This document shows, piece by piece, positions 48,610 to 58,440 of a stretch of DNA of 64,000 nucleotides (within the stretch, counting starts at the first letter, position 1; the number at the start of each line of letters is the position of its first letter). This DNA comes from Pseudomonas putida. GTDB lineage: Bacteria; Pseudomonadota; Gammaproteobacteria; Pseudomonadales; Pseudomonadaceae. The notes under the pieces are model-generated. The model was not told where the DNA came from, searched no databases, and saw only the letters and a program-made list of their open reading frames with translations. Where the stretch lies: positions 5,394,001 to 5,458,000 of the forward strand of contig NZ_CP011789.1 in the NCBI RefSeq assembly GCF_001636055.1. The letters run 5' to 3'. A program made the position numbers and the translations under genes.

Positions 48610-51600
48610 ATGCACGCCACCCTTTCCCGTCGTCGCCAACGACCGACACTCAAACCCCTGGCCCTCGCGGTACTTTGCGCCGTGCACGGCCTGATGCCGC
48701 AGCACGCCATGGCGCTGGACGCAGGCGCCCTGCCAACGAACGGCCAGATCACCTCCGGCAGCGGCGGCATCAGCCAGGCCGGCAATGTGCTGGACGTGAC
48801 CCAGAACAGCCAGCAGTTGATCGCCACCTGGGAGCGCTTCAACATCGGCAAGGACGCCCAGGTCAACTTCCACCAGCCCAACGCCTCGGCGGTCGCGCTG
48901 AACCGGGTGACCGCCAGCGACGCCTCGCAGATCCTCGGCCAGCTCAACGCCAACGGCCAGGTGTACCTGATCAACCCCAGCGGCGTGCTGTTCGGCAACG
49001 GTGCGTCCGTCAACGTCGGCGGCCTGGTCGCCAGTACCCTGGATATCAACGACGACGACTTCAAGGCCGGTCGCCTGCGCTTCCAGGGTGACGGCCAGCG
49101 CGGCGCGGTGATCAACCAGGGCACCCTGCGCGCCGCCGACGGTGGCAGCGTTGCCCTGCTCGGCGGCGAGGTGCGCAACGAAGGCGCGGTGATCGCGCGG
49201 ATGGGCTCGGTGGTGCTCGGCGGCGGCGAGAAGATTACCCTCGACTACAACGGCGACGGCCTGATCAACCTGCAGGTCGATGAAGCGGCAGTCGGTGCCA
49301 GCGTCGCCAACCGCGGCCTGCTGCAGGCCGACGGCGGCACCGTGCTGATGAGCGCGCGCACCAGCGATGCAATGGTCGGCAGCGTGGTCAACAACGAAGG
49401 CGTGATCGAGGCGCGCAGCCTGCAACAGCGCAACGGCCGGATCGTCCTGGACGGCGGCGACAATGGCATGGTCGCCAACAGCGGGGTGATCGACGCCTCC
49501 GGCCGTGGCGCAGGCGAGCATGGCGGCAACGTGACCCTGACCGGCGAATACGTCGGCCTGTTCGAGCAAGGCCGCATCGACACCTCCGGCAGCACCGGCG
49601 GCGGCACCGTACTGCTGGGCGGCGACTACCAGGGCAGCGGCCCGCTGCACCAGGCCACGGCGACCTACATGGGCGAGAATGCGCGCATCGAGGCCAACGC
49701 ACTGGGCGACGGCGACGGTGGCAAGGTCATCCTCTGGTCGCGTGACAGCACCCGCTTCGAAGGAGTGATCAGCGCCACGGGCGCCGGTGCCGGCAAGGGC
49801 GGGCTGGTCGAGACCTCCGGCAACGCGCTGGACGTCACCGGCCTGGTCAACCTGGCGGCAGCGTCCGGCCAGGGCGGCACCTGGCTGCTCGATCCGTTCA
49901 ACATCAACATCACCAGCGGTGCCAGCAATGGCACCTCCAGCAGCAGCCCATTCACCCCCAACGCCGGGCGCAGCTCCAACCTCAGCTCGGCGACGCTCAA
50001 CGCTTCGCTCAGCGAAGGCGCCAATATCATCGTGCAGACCTCTTCCGGGGCGGGCACCTCCGGCGACATCAACGTCCTGGACAACGTCAAGGCCCGAGGC
50101 AATGCCAGTCTGACGCTGATCGCCCACCGCAACGTCAACATGAACGGCACCAGCATCAGCAACGCCGACGGCAAGTCGCTGAACGTCTCGATGCTGTCGA
50201 ACTTCAACAACAGCGGCAACGGCTCCATCGCTCTGAACAACGCCACCATCAACACCAACGGCGGCAAGCTCACCCTCGGCAGCGCGGCCGACCCGGTCAA
50301 CGGCTACGCCAGCACCAACGTCAGCAACGGCACGGGCGTGGCCATCAGCAACGGCACGCGGATCACCACCAACGGTGGCGACATCAGCCTCCGTGGCGCG
50401 ACCTCGAGTACCCTGGCATCAGGCGCCAGCGCCACGGCGGTGAGCATCTCGGGCAGTACCCTGGATGCCGGTGGCGGCAACATAAACATCATTGCCCGCC
50501 AGGCCAGCACCAGCGGCACAGGCGATGCCTTCATCCTCACCGGCGGCAGCAACCTGCTCACCGACGGCGCAGGCTCCATCGCCATCAGCGCCGACAACCT
50601 CGGCGGCGGCAACGGCGCGCGGGTGTTCAGCACCAGCAACAACATCGCCGCCCGCGGCGCGGGCAATGTCACCCTCAGCGGCAATGCCGTTTCAGGTTTC
50701 GGCGTGCTGGTCTGCTCCACCGCAGCAGGCTCCACGCAGAATCTTTCGGTGGGCAGCGGTACGCTTACGGTCAAGGGCAGTAGCGCCAGCAACCGCGGCC
50801 TGTATGTAGCCGCCTCCGGCACCGGCGCGGTCAACCTGCGCGGCGACAACGGCGGGCGCATCGTGCTCGGTGGCGACAGCGGCGGCAGCTATGGCACCGC
50901 GCTCAACGTCACGGGCGCCAGCGCTTCGATCAACCTGACCAGCGCTGGCGACATCACCGTCGAAGGCAATACCACTGGCGGCAGCACCCCGGCCCTGGCG
51001 CTGATCGCGGCGGGCAACGGCAACGCCAACACACCGGGCTCACGCATCAACATCGCCAGCAGCGCAGGCGACGTGCGGCTCAGAGCCGACAACGCGGTGA
51101 TCAACACCGGCTCCGGCTCGTTCCGTGCGCTCTACCTGGATGCCAGCGGCGACTACTCGAACATCCGCGTCAACAGCGCCAGCGGCAACCTGGTGCTGGA
51201 AGGCACCAGCGCCTCGGGGCGCGGCGTCGACATCGCGCCATCCGGCCGTGGCGCCGCCATCGACCTGGGCAGCGACAGCGGCGATGTGCTGATCAGCGGC
51301 ACCAGCAGCAACAGCTGGGGCGGCTACGGCATCTTCCTCAACTCCACGGGCAGCTCGCGCGGCGTAGCCATCACCACAGGGACTGGCAACATCACCCTGC
51401 GTGGCGACTCGGTCGGCACCTCCGATGCCATCGCCCTGGGCGGCAGCGGCACCGCCTCGACCAACCGCATCAGTTCCAAAGGCGGCAACATCCTGCTCGA
51501 CGGCCACTTCCACTCGCCCAACAACGACGAACTGGACCACGGTATCGCCCTGCTCAGCGTCACCAACATCATCCAGACCACCGGCTCCGCCAATGTCAGC

Positions 51601-52443
51601 CTGGTCGGCCGCGCTACCGCCGCAGGTGATGCCATCGACTTCTACAGCAGTGGCATCAACCGCCTGAGCGTCGAAAACGGCACCCTCAGCCTCGACGGCA
51701 GCGCGGTCGCTGCCCATGGCATCAGCATGCTCACCGGGCAGACCGACCTGCGCGCCACCGGCAGCGGCTCGATCAGCCTCCAGGGCTATTCGCAGCAGGC
51801 CAACGGCATCCACTTCTACCCCTCAAGCGCCAGCAGCTCGGTCACCATCGCCACCCAGGATGGCGCCATCAGCCTGAACGGGCGCAGCGACGGCGGCGCC
51901 AACGGCAACGGCGTGTTCCTGCGCACCGGGCCCAATGGTGTGATGATCCAGTCGGCAGGTGGCGATATCAGCCTGAGCGGCACCGGCAGCAACGGCGCCA
52001 CCGGCATCACCTTCAACGGCTCGGGCAGCGGTGCCAACAGCCTGATCGCCGCTGGCCACGGCAACCTGACCCTCACCGCCCGCAGCGACAGTGGCACGGC
52101 GCTGAACTTCGCCAGCGGCAGCAACCTGCTGCAGGTCGACGACGGTGTGCTGCTGATCGATACCGACAGCGACAGCGGCGCCTATATCGTCCACGGCAGC
52201 GACAGCACCACCCTCACCGCCAACGGCGGCGCGGTGCTGCAGCGCCTGGGCGGGCTGGTCAACGCCACGCTGCTCGAGCGCAGCAGCGCCGATGTGCGGG
52301 GCTACCAGCAAAAACAGATGGCCAACGCCAACTGGAGTCAGGTGCTCTACCCTGACTACCGGCAAACGCCGTTGCAGCCGCAGCTCGACCAGATCCACCT
52401 GGACCTGGCCCTGCTCGGCGACGACACGCTCGCGCAAGACTGA
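48610..52443 (+). CDS. TpsA exoprotein (filamentous haemagglutinin-like adhesin)
   Basis: This 1277-residue secreted beta-helix protein has an N-terminal signal (MHATLSRRRQRPTLKPLALA onwards) and the two-partner secretion domain (QQLIATWERFNIGKDAQVNF, then NPSGVLFGNGASVNVGGLVA, the NPNGI-type motif). Gly/Asn/Ser/Thr-rich repeats follow, including GGTWLLDPFNINITSGASNG. About 13 N-x-S/T sequons lie in the 155 residues after that point, likely targets for the glycosyltransferase encoded next. The start at 48610 has GAGGAGACGACC before it. The C-terminus has no anchor or Cys pair that I can see. The TpsB gene is upstream and the glycosyltransferase gene begins 9 bases after the stop. Confidence 0.88.
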   Translation: MHATLSRRRQRPTLKPLALAVLCAVHGLMPQHAMALDAGALPTNGQITSGSGGISQAGNVLDVTQNSQQLIATWERFNIGKDAQVNFHQPNASAVALNRVTASDASQILGQLNANGQVYLINPSGVLFGNGASVNVGGLVASTLDINDDDFKAGRLRFQGDGQRGAVINQGTLRAADGGSVALLGGEVRNEGAVIARMGSVVLGGGEKITLDYNGDGLINLQVDEAAVGASVANRGLLQADGGTVLMSARTSDAMVGSVVNNEGVIEARSLQQRNGRIVLDGGDNGMVANSGVIDASGRGAGEHGGNVTLTGEYVGLFEQGRIDTSGSTGGGTVLLGGDYQGSGPLHQATATYMGENARIEANALGDGDGGKVILWSRDSTRFEGVISATGAGAGKGGLVETSGNALDVTGLVNLAAASGQGGTWLLDPFNINITSGASNGTSSSSPFTPNAGRSSNLSSATLNASLSEGANIIVQTSSGAGTSGDINVLDNVKARGNASLTLIAHRNVNMNGTSISNADGKSLNVSMLSNFNNSGNGSIALNNATINTNGGKLTLGSAADPVNGYASTNVSNGTGVAISNGTRITTNGGDISLRGATSSTLASGASATAVSISGSTLDAGGGNINIIARQASTSGTGDAFILTGGSNLLTDGAGSIAISADNLGGGNGARVFSTSNNIAARGAGNVTLSGNAVSGFGVLVCSTAAGSTQNLSVGSGTLTVKGSSASNRGLYVAASGTGAVNLRGDNGGRIVLGGDSGGSYGTALNVTGASASINLTSAGDITVEGNTTGGSTPALALIAAGNGNANTPGSRINIASSAGDVRLRADNAVINTGSGSFRALYLDASGDYSNIRVNSASGNLVLEGTSASGRGVDIAPSGRGAAIDLGSDSGDVLISGTSSNSWGGYGIFLNSTGSSRGVAITTGTGNITLRGDSVGTSDAIALGGSGTASTNRISSKGGNILLDGHFHSPNNDELDHGIALLSVTNIIQTTGSANVSLVGRATAAGDAIDFYSSGINRLSVENGTLSLDGSAVAAHGISMLTGQTDLRATGSGSISLQGYSQQANGIHFYPSSASSSVTIATQDGAISLNGRSDGGANGNGVFLRTGPNGVMIQSAGGDISLSGTGSNGATGITFNGSGSGANSLIAAGHGNLTLTARSDSGTALNFASGSNLLQVDDGVLLIDTDSDSGAYIVHGSDSTTLTANGGAVLQRLGGLVNATLLERSSADVRGYQQKQMANANWSQVLYPDYRQTPLQPQLDQIHLDLALLGDDTLAQD

Positions 52444-52451
52444 GGCCCGCC

Positions 52452-54293
52452 ATGAACCAGACCCCGTTCGCGCTGGAACACTTCGAACAGCTCTGCTACA
52501 CGCGCCAGCACGAGGAGGCGGCGCGCGAGCTGGTGCGCCTGCTGCTGATCATCGACCGCCACTACGGCAAGCTGTCCGGGGAGTTCAGGCTGTCGGTGTC
52601 GCCGGCAGTGCCCGAGGACGAACTCGAAGCCCACGTGCTGACGCGCCTGACCTGCGCGATCAGCGCACTGTTCAGCGATCCGCAGTTCCAGATCAGCCCC
52701 GGTGGCTTCGACCAGCTGATCAACTTCCAGCGCTGGCTGTCGGCGCTGTTCGCCGCCAGCGCCTTCATCAACGCCGACCACATCCTGCGCACCCTCAACC
52801 TGCACGGCCAGGACAGCCAGCGCTTCGAAGTGGCGCCGGAACAACAGGTGAAGTTCTGCATTCTCTACTCGCCGGAGTCGCAGTTGCCGCTGGATGTGGA
52901 ACTGTTGTGGACGCAGAACCCGCAACTGGCGATGGCGCTGTTCATGGCCCTGCTGTCGCCGCGCTTTCTCGGCACGCCTGCGGCGCACTCCAAGCGCGAG
53001 GTGCTGCTGGCCTGGCTGCCCGAACGGCTGGACAGCCTCGACAGCCTCGATCAGTTGCCGCTGGCGATCATCCACGACGTGTACATGCACTGCAGCTACG
53101 CTGACCTGCCGCAGCGTCACCGCATCAAGCGTTCGATCTGCCGCCTGATCGAGCGCAAGCTGGACGCCGAAGGCATCGCCTCGCTGCCTGCGCCAGCCAG
53201 CACGCGCCAAGGCAAGCCGCGCATGCTGGTGGTGCTGGAATGGTTTTCCGGTGCTCATTCGATCTACCGCACCCACTCGCGCACCCTGGAAGCGGCCCGT
53301 GAGCATTTCGAGCTGTGGGCAGTCGGCTATGCCAACAATGTCGACGAATTGGGGCGCAAGGTGTTCGACCGCTTCATCGAACTCAAGGCCCCGGACGACC
53401 TGCTCGCCTGCGTGCGCCAGGTGCGCAGCCTCGCCGAACAAGCGCGCCCGCAGGTGCTGTACATGCCCAGTGTCGGCATGTTCCCGCTCACCCTGTTCGT
53501 CGCCAACCTGCGCCTGGCGCCGTTGCAGGTGGCCGCGCTCGGGCACCCGGCGACCACCGGCTCGCGGCATGTGGACTACATCAGCGTCGAGGAGGACTTC
53601 GTCGGCGACCCTGCGTGCTTCAGCGAGCGCCTGCTGCTGTTGCCCAGCGACGGCCAGCCGTACCGCCCCTCGGCAATCGAAGTCAGGCTCGGTGCCCGCG
53701 AACGCCTCGACAGCCCCGAGGTGGCCATTGCCGTGGCGGCCACCACCATGAAGCTCAATCCGAAGTTTCTCCAGGCCTGCCAGCAGATCGTCGAGCGCAG
53801 CAGCGAGCGCCATGGCCGCCGCGTGCGCCTGCACTTTCTCATCGGCCAGGCGCAGGGGTTGCTCTATCCGCAGCTACAGCGCCTGATCCGCCGCTATGTC
53901 CCGGATGCCGTAGTGCACCCGCACCAGCCTTATGCGCAGTACCTGGACACCTTCGACCGTTGCGACCTGTTCCTCAGTCCGTTTCCGTTCGGCAACACCA
54001 ACGGCATCATCGACGCCTTCACCTTGGGGTTGCCGGGGGTGTGCAAGACCGGGCCGGAGGTGTTCGAGCATATCGACGAGGGGTTGTTCAGGCGGGCGGG
54101 GTTGCCTGGGTGGACCATTGCCGCGACGGTGGAGCAGTACATCGAGGCGGCAGTGCGCATGGTGAGCGAGCCGACGCAGCGTGGCGCGCTGTATGCGCAT
54201 CTGGGGAGTGGAAAGCCGTTACAGCGGTTGTTCGAGGGCAGGCCGGAGATTTTTGCCGAGCATTTGCTGGCATTACTGGCGTGCCGTAGCTGA
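52452..54293 (+). CDS. HMW1C-like N-glycosyltransferase (GT41)
   Basis: This 613-residue cytoplasmic enzyme resembles HMW1C of Haemophilus and the ApHMW1C of Actinobacillus, which attach hexoses to Asn in N-x-S/T sequons of TpsA adhesins before export. The conserved parts are GHPATTGSRHVDYISVEEDF and SPFPFGNTNGIIDAFTLGLP, then GVCKTGPEVFEHIDEGLFRR. The N-terminal 200 residues are helical. It is the last gene of the operon and has TGAGG ahead of its ATG, so it is coupled to TpsA translation. The donor is probably UDP-glucose or UDP-galactose, by family. Confidence 0.88.
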   Translation: MNQTPFALEHFEQLCYTRQHEEAARELVRLLLIIDRHYGKLSGEFRLSVSPAVPEDELEAHVLTRLTCAISALFSDPQFQISPGGFDQLINFQRWLSALFAASAFINADHILRTLNLHGQDSQRFEVAPEQQVKFCILYSPESQLPLDVELLWTQNPQLAMALFMALLSPRFLGTPAAHSKREVLLAWLPERLDSLDSLDQLPLAIIHDVYMHCSYADLPQRHRIKRSICRLIERKLDAEGIASLPAPASTRQGKPRMLVVLEWFSGAHSIYRTHSRTLEAAREHFELWAVGYANNVDELGRKVFDRFIELKAPDDLLACVRQVRSLAEQARPQVLYMPSVGMFPLTLFVANLRLAPLQVAALGHPATTGSRHVDYISVEEDFVGDPACFSERLLLLPSDGQPYRPSAIEVRLGARERLDSPEVAIAVAATTMKLNPKFLQACQQIVERSSERHGRRVRLHFLIGQAQGLLYPQLQRLIRRYVPDAVVHPHQPYAQYLDTFDRCDLFLSPFPFGNTNGIIDAFTLGLPGVCKTGPEVFEHIDEGLFRRAGLPGWTIAATVEQYIEAAVRMVSEPTQRGALYAHLGSGKPLQRLFEGRPEIFAEHLLALLACRS

Positions 54294-54316
54294 GTGTTGT
54301 GGTGGCCTGACCGGCC

Positions 54317-54425
54317 CTTTCGCGGGCAAGCCCGCTCCCACATGAGCTGCCCCCCAAAAGCGGACGGGTGTCCAACATTTGAGAGGCTGCTCATAAACCT
54401 GCAGGAGCGGGCTTGCCCGCGAAAG
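54317..54425. repeat. Inverted REP pair between convergent genes
   Basis: Arms ctttcgcgggcaagcccgct (54317-54338) and the inverse (54404-54425) lie between the rightward glycosyltransferase gene and the leftward dehydrogenase gene. They probably end both transcripts. Confidence 0.85.
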
Positions 54426-54442
54426 CGCCAGTCAGATCATCC

Positions 54443-55936
54443 TCAAAGGCTAGGGAACGCGAACTGCGACGCCTCGTGGCTCTTGCGCTGCGGCCAGCGC
54501 TGGGTAATCGCCTTGCGACGGGTATAGAAGCGCACGCCATCCGGCCCATAGGCATGCAGGTCGCCAAACAGCGAGCGCTTCCAGCCACCAAAGCTGTGGT
54601 AGCTCACCGGCACCGGCAACGGCACGTTCACACCCACCATGCCTACTTCGATCTCGTCGCAGAACAGCCGTGCGGCCTCGCCATCGCGGGTGAAGATGCA
54701 GGTGCCGTTGCCGTATTCGTGATCGTTGATCAGTTGCATGGCCTGCTCCAGGCTCTGCACGCGCACCACGCACAGCACTGGCCCGAAGATCTCCTCCTGG
54801 TAGATGCGCATCTGCGGCGTCACCCGGTCGAACAAGGTACCGCCAACGAAGTAGCCGTTCTCGTTGCCCGCCACCGAGAAACCGCGACCATCGACCACCA
54901 GCTCGGCCCCTGCCGCGACACCATCGTCGATATAGCCCAGCACCTTGTCGCGTGCAGCCGCCGTCACCAGAGGGCCCATGTCCAGACCACACTGGGTGCC
55001 GGCACCGATCTTCAGCGCCTTGATCTGCGGCTCCAGCTTGGCGATCAGCGCATCGGCAACCTGGTCGCCCACGCACACCGCCACCGAGATCGCCATGCAG
55101 CGCTCGCCGCACGAGCCGTAGGCGGCGCCCATCAACGCGTTGACCGCATTGTCCAGCTCGGCATCGGGCATCAGCACCGCATGGTTCTTCGCCCCGCCCA
55201 ACGCCTGCACACGTTTGCCGCGCTTGGTGCCTTCGGCATAGATGTATTCGGCGATCGGCGTCGAACCGACAAAGCTCAGCGCCTTGACTTCCGGAGCCTC
55301 GATCAGCGCGTCCACCGCCTCTTTGTCGCCATGCACCACGTTGAGAATGCCCTTGGGCAGGCCAGCCTCATGCAGCAGTTGGGCGATGAACAGGGTCGAG
55401 CTCGGATCGCGCTCCGAGGGTTTGAGGATGAAGGCGTTGCCGCAGACGATGGCCAGTGGGTACATCCACAGCGGCACCATCGCAGGGAAGTTGAACGGAG
55501 TAATCCCGGCCACCACGCCCAGCGGCTGGAAGTCGGACCAGGCGTCGATGTTCGGGCCGACGTTGCGGCTGTACTCGCCCTTGAGAATTTCGGGCGCAGC
55601 ACAGGCGAACTCGACGTTCTCGATACCGCGCTTCAACTCGCCGGCGGCATCCTCGATGGTCTTGCCGTGCTCTTCGCTGATCATCTGCGAAATGCGCGCC
55701 TCGTTCTGCTCCAGCAGTTGCTTGAAGCGGAACATCACCTGGGCGCGCTTGGCCGGTGGCGTGTTACGCCAGGCCGGGAACGCGGCCTTGGCCGAATCGA
55801 TGGCCGCCTGCACGGTGGCACGGTTGGCCAGTTCGAGTTGATGGATGACCTGGCCGGTGGCGGGGTTGAACACCTCGGCAGTGCGCCCGCCGCTGGCGAC
55901 CGATTCGCCGTGGATCAGATGCTTGATCGTCGCCAT
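54443..55936 (-). CDS. mmsA: Methylmalonate-semialdehyde dehydrogenase (CoA-acylating)
   Basis: This 497-residue enzyme of the aldehyde dehydrogenase superfamily has the CoA-acylating MmsA pattern: RAQVMFRFKQLLEQNE, PFNFPAMVPLWMYPLAIVCG, GGAKNHAVLMPDAELD (in place of ELGGK) and the catalytic Cys in YGSCGERCMAISVAV. Such enzymes convert methylmalonate semialdehyde or malonate semialdehyde to propionyl-CoA or acetyl-CoA with NAD. The ATG at 55936 has AAGGAG eight bases upstream. It is the last gene of a leftward group with RidA- and amine-oxidase-like genes, so a semialdehyde arising from an N-substituted beta-amino acid is a likely substrate. Confidence 0.88.
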   Translation of the reverse strand: MATIKHLIHGESVASGGRTAEVFNPATGQVIHQLELANRATVQAAIDSAKAAFPAWRNTPPAKRAQVMFRFKQLLEQNEARISQMISEEHGKTIEDAAGELKRGIENVEFACAAPEILKGEYSRNVGPNIDAWSDFQPLGVVAGITPFNFPAMVPLWMYPLAIVCGNAFILKPSERDPSSTLFIAQLLHEAGLPKGILNVVHGDKEAVDALIEAPEVKALSFVGSTPIAEYIYAEGTKRGKRVQALGGAKNHAVLMPDAELDNAVNALMGAAYGSCGERCMAISVAVCVGDQVADALIAKLEPQIKALKIGAGTQCGLDMGPLVTAAARDKVLGYIDDGVAAGAELVVDGRGFSVAGNENGYFVGGTLFDRVTPQMRIYQEEIFGPVLCVVRVQSLEQAMQLINDHEYGNGTCIFTRDGEAARLFCDEIEVGMVGVNVPLPVPVSYHSFGGWKRSLFGDLHAYGPDGVRFYTRRKAITQRWPQRKSHEASQFAFPSL

Positions 55937-55940
55937 GACC

Positions 55941-56300
55941 TTACTCCTTGACTGCGGCCTGAACGGCGATTTCAACGAGGATATTCTCGGCGGCAAGGTT
56001 GGCCTCGACGGTAGCGCGGGCTGGCAGTGCATCCTTCGGTACCCAGGCGTCCCAGGCGGCGTTCATTTCGGCGAAGTCCTGCACCGCGTGCTTGAGCCAC
56101 ACCTGGGCGAAGAGGATGTGCGACTTGTCGGAGCCGGCCTCGGCGAGCAGCTCGTCGATGCGCGCCAGCACCTGGGCGGTCTGGCCACGCACGTCCTGGG
56201 TACGGTCGGCCGGGACTTGGCCGGTGACATAGACGATGCCGTTGTGCACGAGGGCGTGGCTGAGGCGGTTGTTGTTGGGCTGGAAACGTTGGATGGACAT
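55941..56300 (-). CDS. RidA-family reactive imine deaminase-like protein
   Basis: This 119-residue protein has the YjgF/RidA fold: SHALVHNGIVYVTGQVPADR, then QTAQVLARIDELLAEAG, and the conserved C-terminal ARATVEANLAAENILVEIAV with the Arg and the Glu of the active site. The start at 56300 has GGAG upstream. RidA proteins hydrolyse 2-imino acids or enamines. Its place between the IclR gene and MmsA, near flavin amine-oxidase genes, suggests it removes the imine formed by those oxidases. It ends five bases before mmsA starts. A small hairpin (56350-56368) lies in the gap to the IclR gene. Confidence 0.85.
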   Translation of the reverse strand: MSIQRFQPNNNRLSHALVHNGIVYVTGQVPADRTQDVRGQTAQVLARIDELLAEAGSDKSHILFAQVWLKHAVQDFAEMNAAWDAWVPKDALPARATVEANLAAENILVEIAVQAAVKE

Positions 56301-56389
56301 GGTTGGCTCCTGGGGTTGGGCTGGTTTTTGGGCAAAGCGGTGCCGTGCAGGAGCGGATTCACCGCTCCCACAGGGCTTCACAGGTTTTT

Positions 56390-57181
56390 TCAGGTCAAAG
56401 GGCGCAGGCTGCGCACGGCACTGGCAATCGAACGCGCGGTGTTGATCACCTTCGGCGCCAGGTCCTTCCTGGCCTCCTCCAGGCTCCAACGCCCCAGCGG
56501 CACGGCGACGTTGACCGCGCCCAGCGGGTAGCCATCGGCATTGACCACCGCCGCCGCCACGCTGATGTCACCGACGTAGTACTGCTCGCTGGCGAAGGCA
56601 TGGCCGTCCTTGCGCGCATTGGCGATGATCTCGCGCAGGCGCTCGCGGTCGGTCACAGTGCTGGAGGTGTGCGCGATCAGCTGCGAGGCATCGAGGATGG
56701 CCTCGCTCTCGCGCTCCGGCAGCGCCGCCAGGTAGGCACGGCCGGCGGCGGTGCAGTACATCGGCAGGTGACGGCCCAGTGGCACGTGGATCGGGATCTG
56801 CTTGTGGCTGGGGAAGCGCGCCACATAGAGCATGTCCATGCCGCAGGGCTCGAGCAGGTTGCAGCTCTCGCCGGTGTCGCGGTTGAGCTCGTGCAGGTAG
56901 GGGTTGGCGCGCTCGACCAGCTCGCTGGTCTGCAGGTAGCCCGAGCCCAGGTCGAGCGAGCGCGGGGTCAGGCGATAGCGCTTGGTCACGGCATCCTTGG
57001 CCAGGTAGCCGAGGGTTTCGAGGGTGTACACCGAGCGCTGCACCGTGCTCTTGTTCAGGCCCGTGGCTTCGGCCAGCTCGACCAGGTTCATGCTCGGCCG
57101 GCCACTGCGAAACGCAGTGACGACCGCCAGCCCCTTGGACAGGGCGGTGACGAACAGGGGCGATTCTTCAGCGGCGCTCAT
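56390..57181 (-). CDS. IclR-family transcriptional regulator
   Basis: This 263-residue IclR-type protein has a winged helix at residues 10-75 (MNLVELAEATGLNKSTVQRS) and an effector domain of the IclR type (TAAGRAYLAALPERESEAIL, SVAAAVVNADGYPLGAVNVA). I use the ATG at 57181 (MSAAEESPLF) with AAGGA eight bases ahead. It lies between the oxidase genes and RidA/mmsA on the same strand and probably controls both sets. The inducer would be the imported amine or a product. Confidence 0.85.
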   Translation of the reverse strand: MSAAEESPLFVTALSKGLAVVTAFRSGRPSMNLVELAEATGLNKSTVQRSVYTLETLGYLAKDAVTKRYRLTPRSLDLGSGYLQTSELVERANPYLHELNRDTGESCNLLEPCGMDMLYVARFPSHKQIPIHVPLGRHLPMYCTAAGRAYLAALPERESEAILDASQLIAHTSSTVTDRERLREIIANARKDGHAFASEQYYVGDISVAAAVVNADGYPLGAVNVAVPLGRWSLEEARKDLAPKVINTARSIASAVRSLRPLT

Positions 57182-57270
57182 GGCGTTCGATCCTTTTTTG
57201 ACAGCTCTGAGGGAGGCAACCCGGACGGCCGGCTCGGCCGCCGCGAAAGGATGCTCCCATTCACGGTTGT

Positions 57271-58440
57271 TCATTCGAAATGACTCAGCACGATGCCCGG
57301 CTCGACCACCGGACGCCCTTGTACGAAGCGCTCGACAGCGAAGGGTTTCATGCGTTCGTCCACCGTCCCTTCGACGATGGCCCTGGCCAGCAGCTCGCCG
57401 GCCGCCGGCGCCCCGGCATGGCCGTAGCACCAGCCGGCACTGACGAACAGCCCCGGCAAGGCGGGATGCGCCCCCAGCAATGGCCCGAAATCGGGCGAAA
57501 TGTGGACCAGCCCGGCCCACTGGCGAAGGATACGCGCCTGGCCCAGTTGCGGGAACATCTCCATGTAGGCCTTGGCGGTCGCCGCCATCACCGGGACGTC
57601 GGCATTGAGGGTGTCCTGCGGGCGCTCGGCCACCTCGGCGCCGCCCACCACCTCGCCACGGGCGGTCTGGTGCATGTAGCAGAGCCGGTCGAGCAGGGCC
57701 ACGGCCGGGCCGATCAGCGGGCGAGTCGGCTCCAGGGCCATGGCTTCGAGGCGCATCGGGTAACCCTCCAGCGGCACGCCGGCCATCTGCGCCAGGCTAT
57801 TGCTGTTGGCGCCACCGGCCAGCACCACGACGTCGGCATCGATGCGTTGCTCCCCTACCCGCACGCCGCTGACGCGGCCCGCGCTGCGGTCGATGGCCGC
57901 GACCGGCGTGCGATAGCGCAGGGTCACGCCCAGGCGCTCGCAGGCCTTGTGATAGGCATGCATCGCCGCATGGTGCGGTGCCACGCCACTGCCCGGCAGA
58001 TGCAGGGCGGCGCTGACCCGTTCGTGGGCCAGGGCCGGCAGCACCCTGCGCAACTGTGCCGGGTCGAGCAGCTGCGAATCGATGCCGCATTCGCGGTGCA
58101 CTTCGCGGGTACGGTGCAGCAGTTCGGCGGTGGCCGTGCGCTCGCCGATCATGCTGTAGCCGCGCATCGAGTACATGACGTTCTCGCCCAGGCGCCGCGA
58201 CAGGCCATGCCAGAGCTGGTTGGAGTAGGCAAAGAAGCGCGTCCACTCCACCGAGCTGAAGGCACCACGGATCAGCGTGCCGTTGCGCCCCGACGCACCG
58301 CCCTGCCAGTAGCCGGCATCCAGCACGAGAATGTCACGCACGCCGCGCTCGGCCAGGTTGAACGCCAGCGACAGGCCTTGGATGCCGGCGCCGACGATGA
58401 GGATGCTGCAGCGCTTGGGCAGCGGGGCATTCAGGTTCAT
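57271..58440 (-). CDS. FAD-dependent amine oxidoreductase (DAO family, SoxB/opine-oxidase-like)
   Basis: This 389-residue flavoprotein has an N-terminal FAD dinucleotide motif (IVGAGIQGLSLAFNLAERGV, GxGxxG at residues 17-22) and the DAO-fold end with ISPDFGPLLGAHPALPGLFV, then SAGWCYGHAGAPAAGELLAR. It resembles the beta subunit of sarcosine or opine oxidases and HcnC. It starts on the stop of the upstream large-subunit-like gene (ATGA overlap) and pairs with it. Such enzymes oxidise secondary amines to imines. Confidence 0.85.
   Translation of the reverse strand: MNLNAPLPKRCSILIVGAGIQGLSLAFNLAERGVRDILVLDAGYWQGGASGRNGTLIRGAFSSVEWTRFFAYSNQLWHGLSRRLGENVMYSMRGYSMIGERTATAELLHRTREVHRECGIDSQLLDPAQLRRVLPALAHERVSAALHLPGSGVAPHHAAMHAYHKACERLGVTLRYRTPVAAIDRSAGRVSGVRVGEQRIDADVVVLAGGANSNSLAQMAGVPLEGYPMRLEAMALEPTRPLIGPAVALLDRLCYMHQTARGEVVGGAEVAERPQDTLNADVPVMAATAKAYMEMFPQLGQARILRQWAGLVHISPDFGPLLGAHPALPGLFVSAGWCYGHAGAPAAGELLARAIVEGTVDERMKPFAVERFVQGRPVVEPGIVLSHFE

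Noticed and set aside
45687..49178. Very long open frame (1163 codons) on the minus strand
   Set aside because: It lies fully opposite the TpsB and TpsA genes, which have clear family motifs and ribosome-binding sites. Its translation is low-complexity and typical of a GC-rich antisense shadow.
48583..50127. Long minus-strand frame opposite the TpsA gene
   Set aside because: Shadow of the Gly/Ala/Asp-rich repeats of TpsA. There is no start signal or family motif.
56303..57283. Plus-strand frame opposite the IclR gene
   Set aside because: Antisense shadow of a well-supported regulator; no family motif on this strand.
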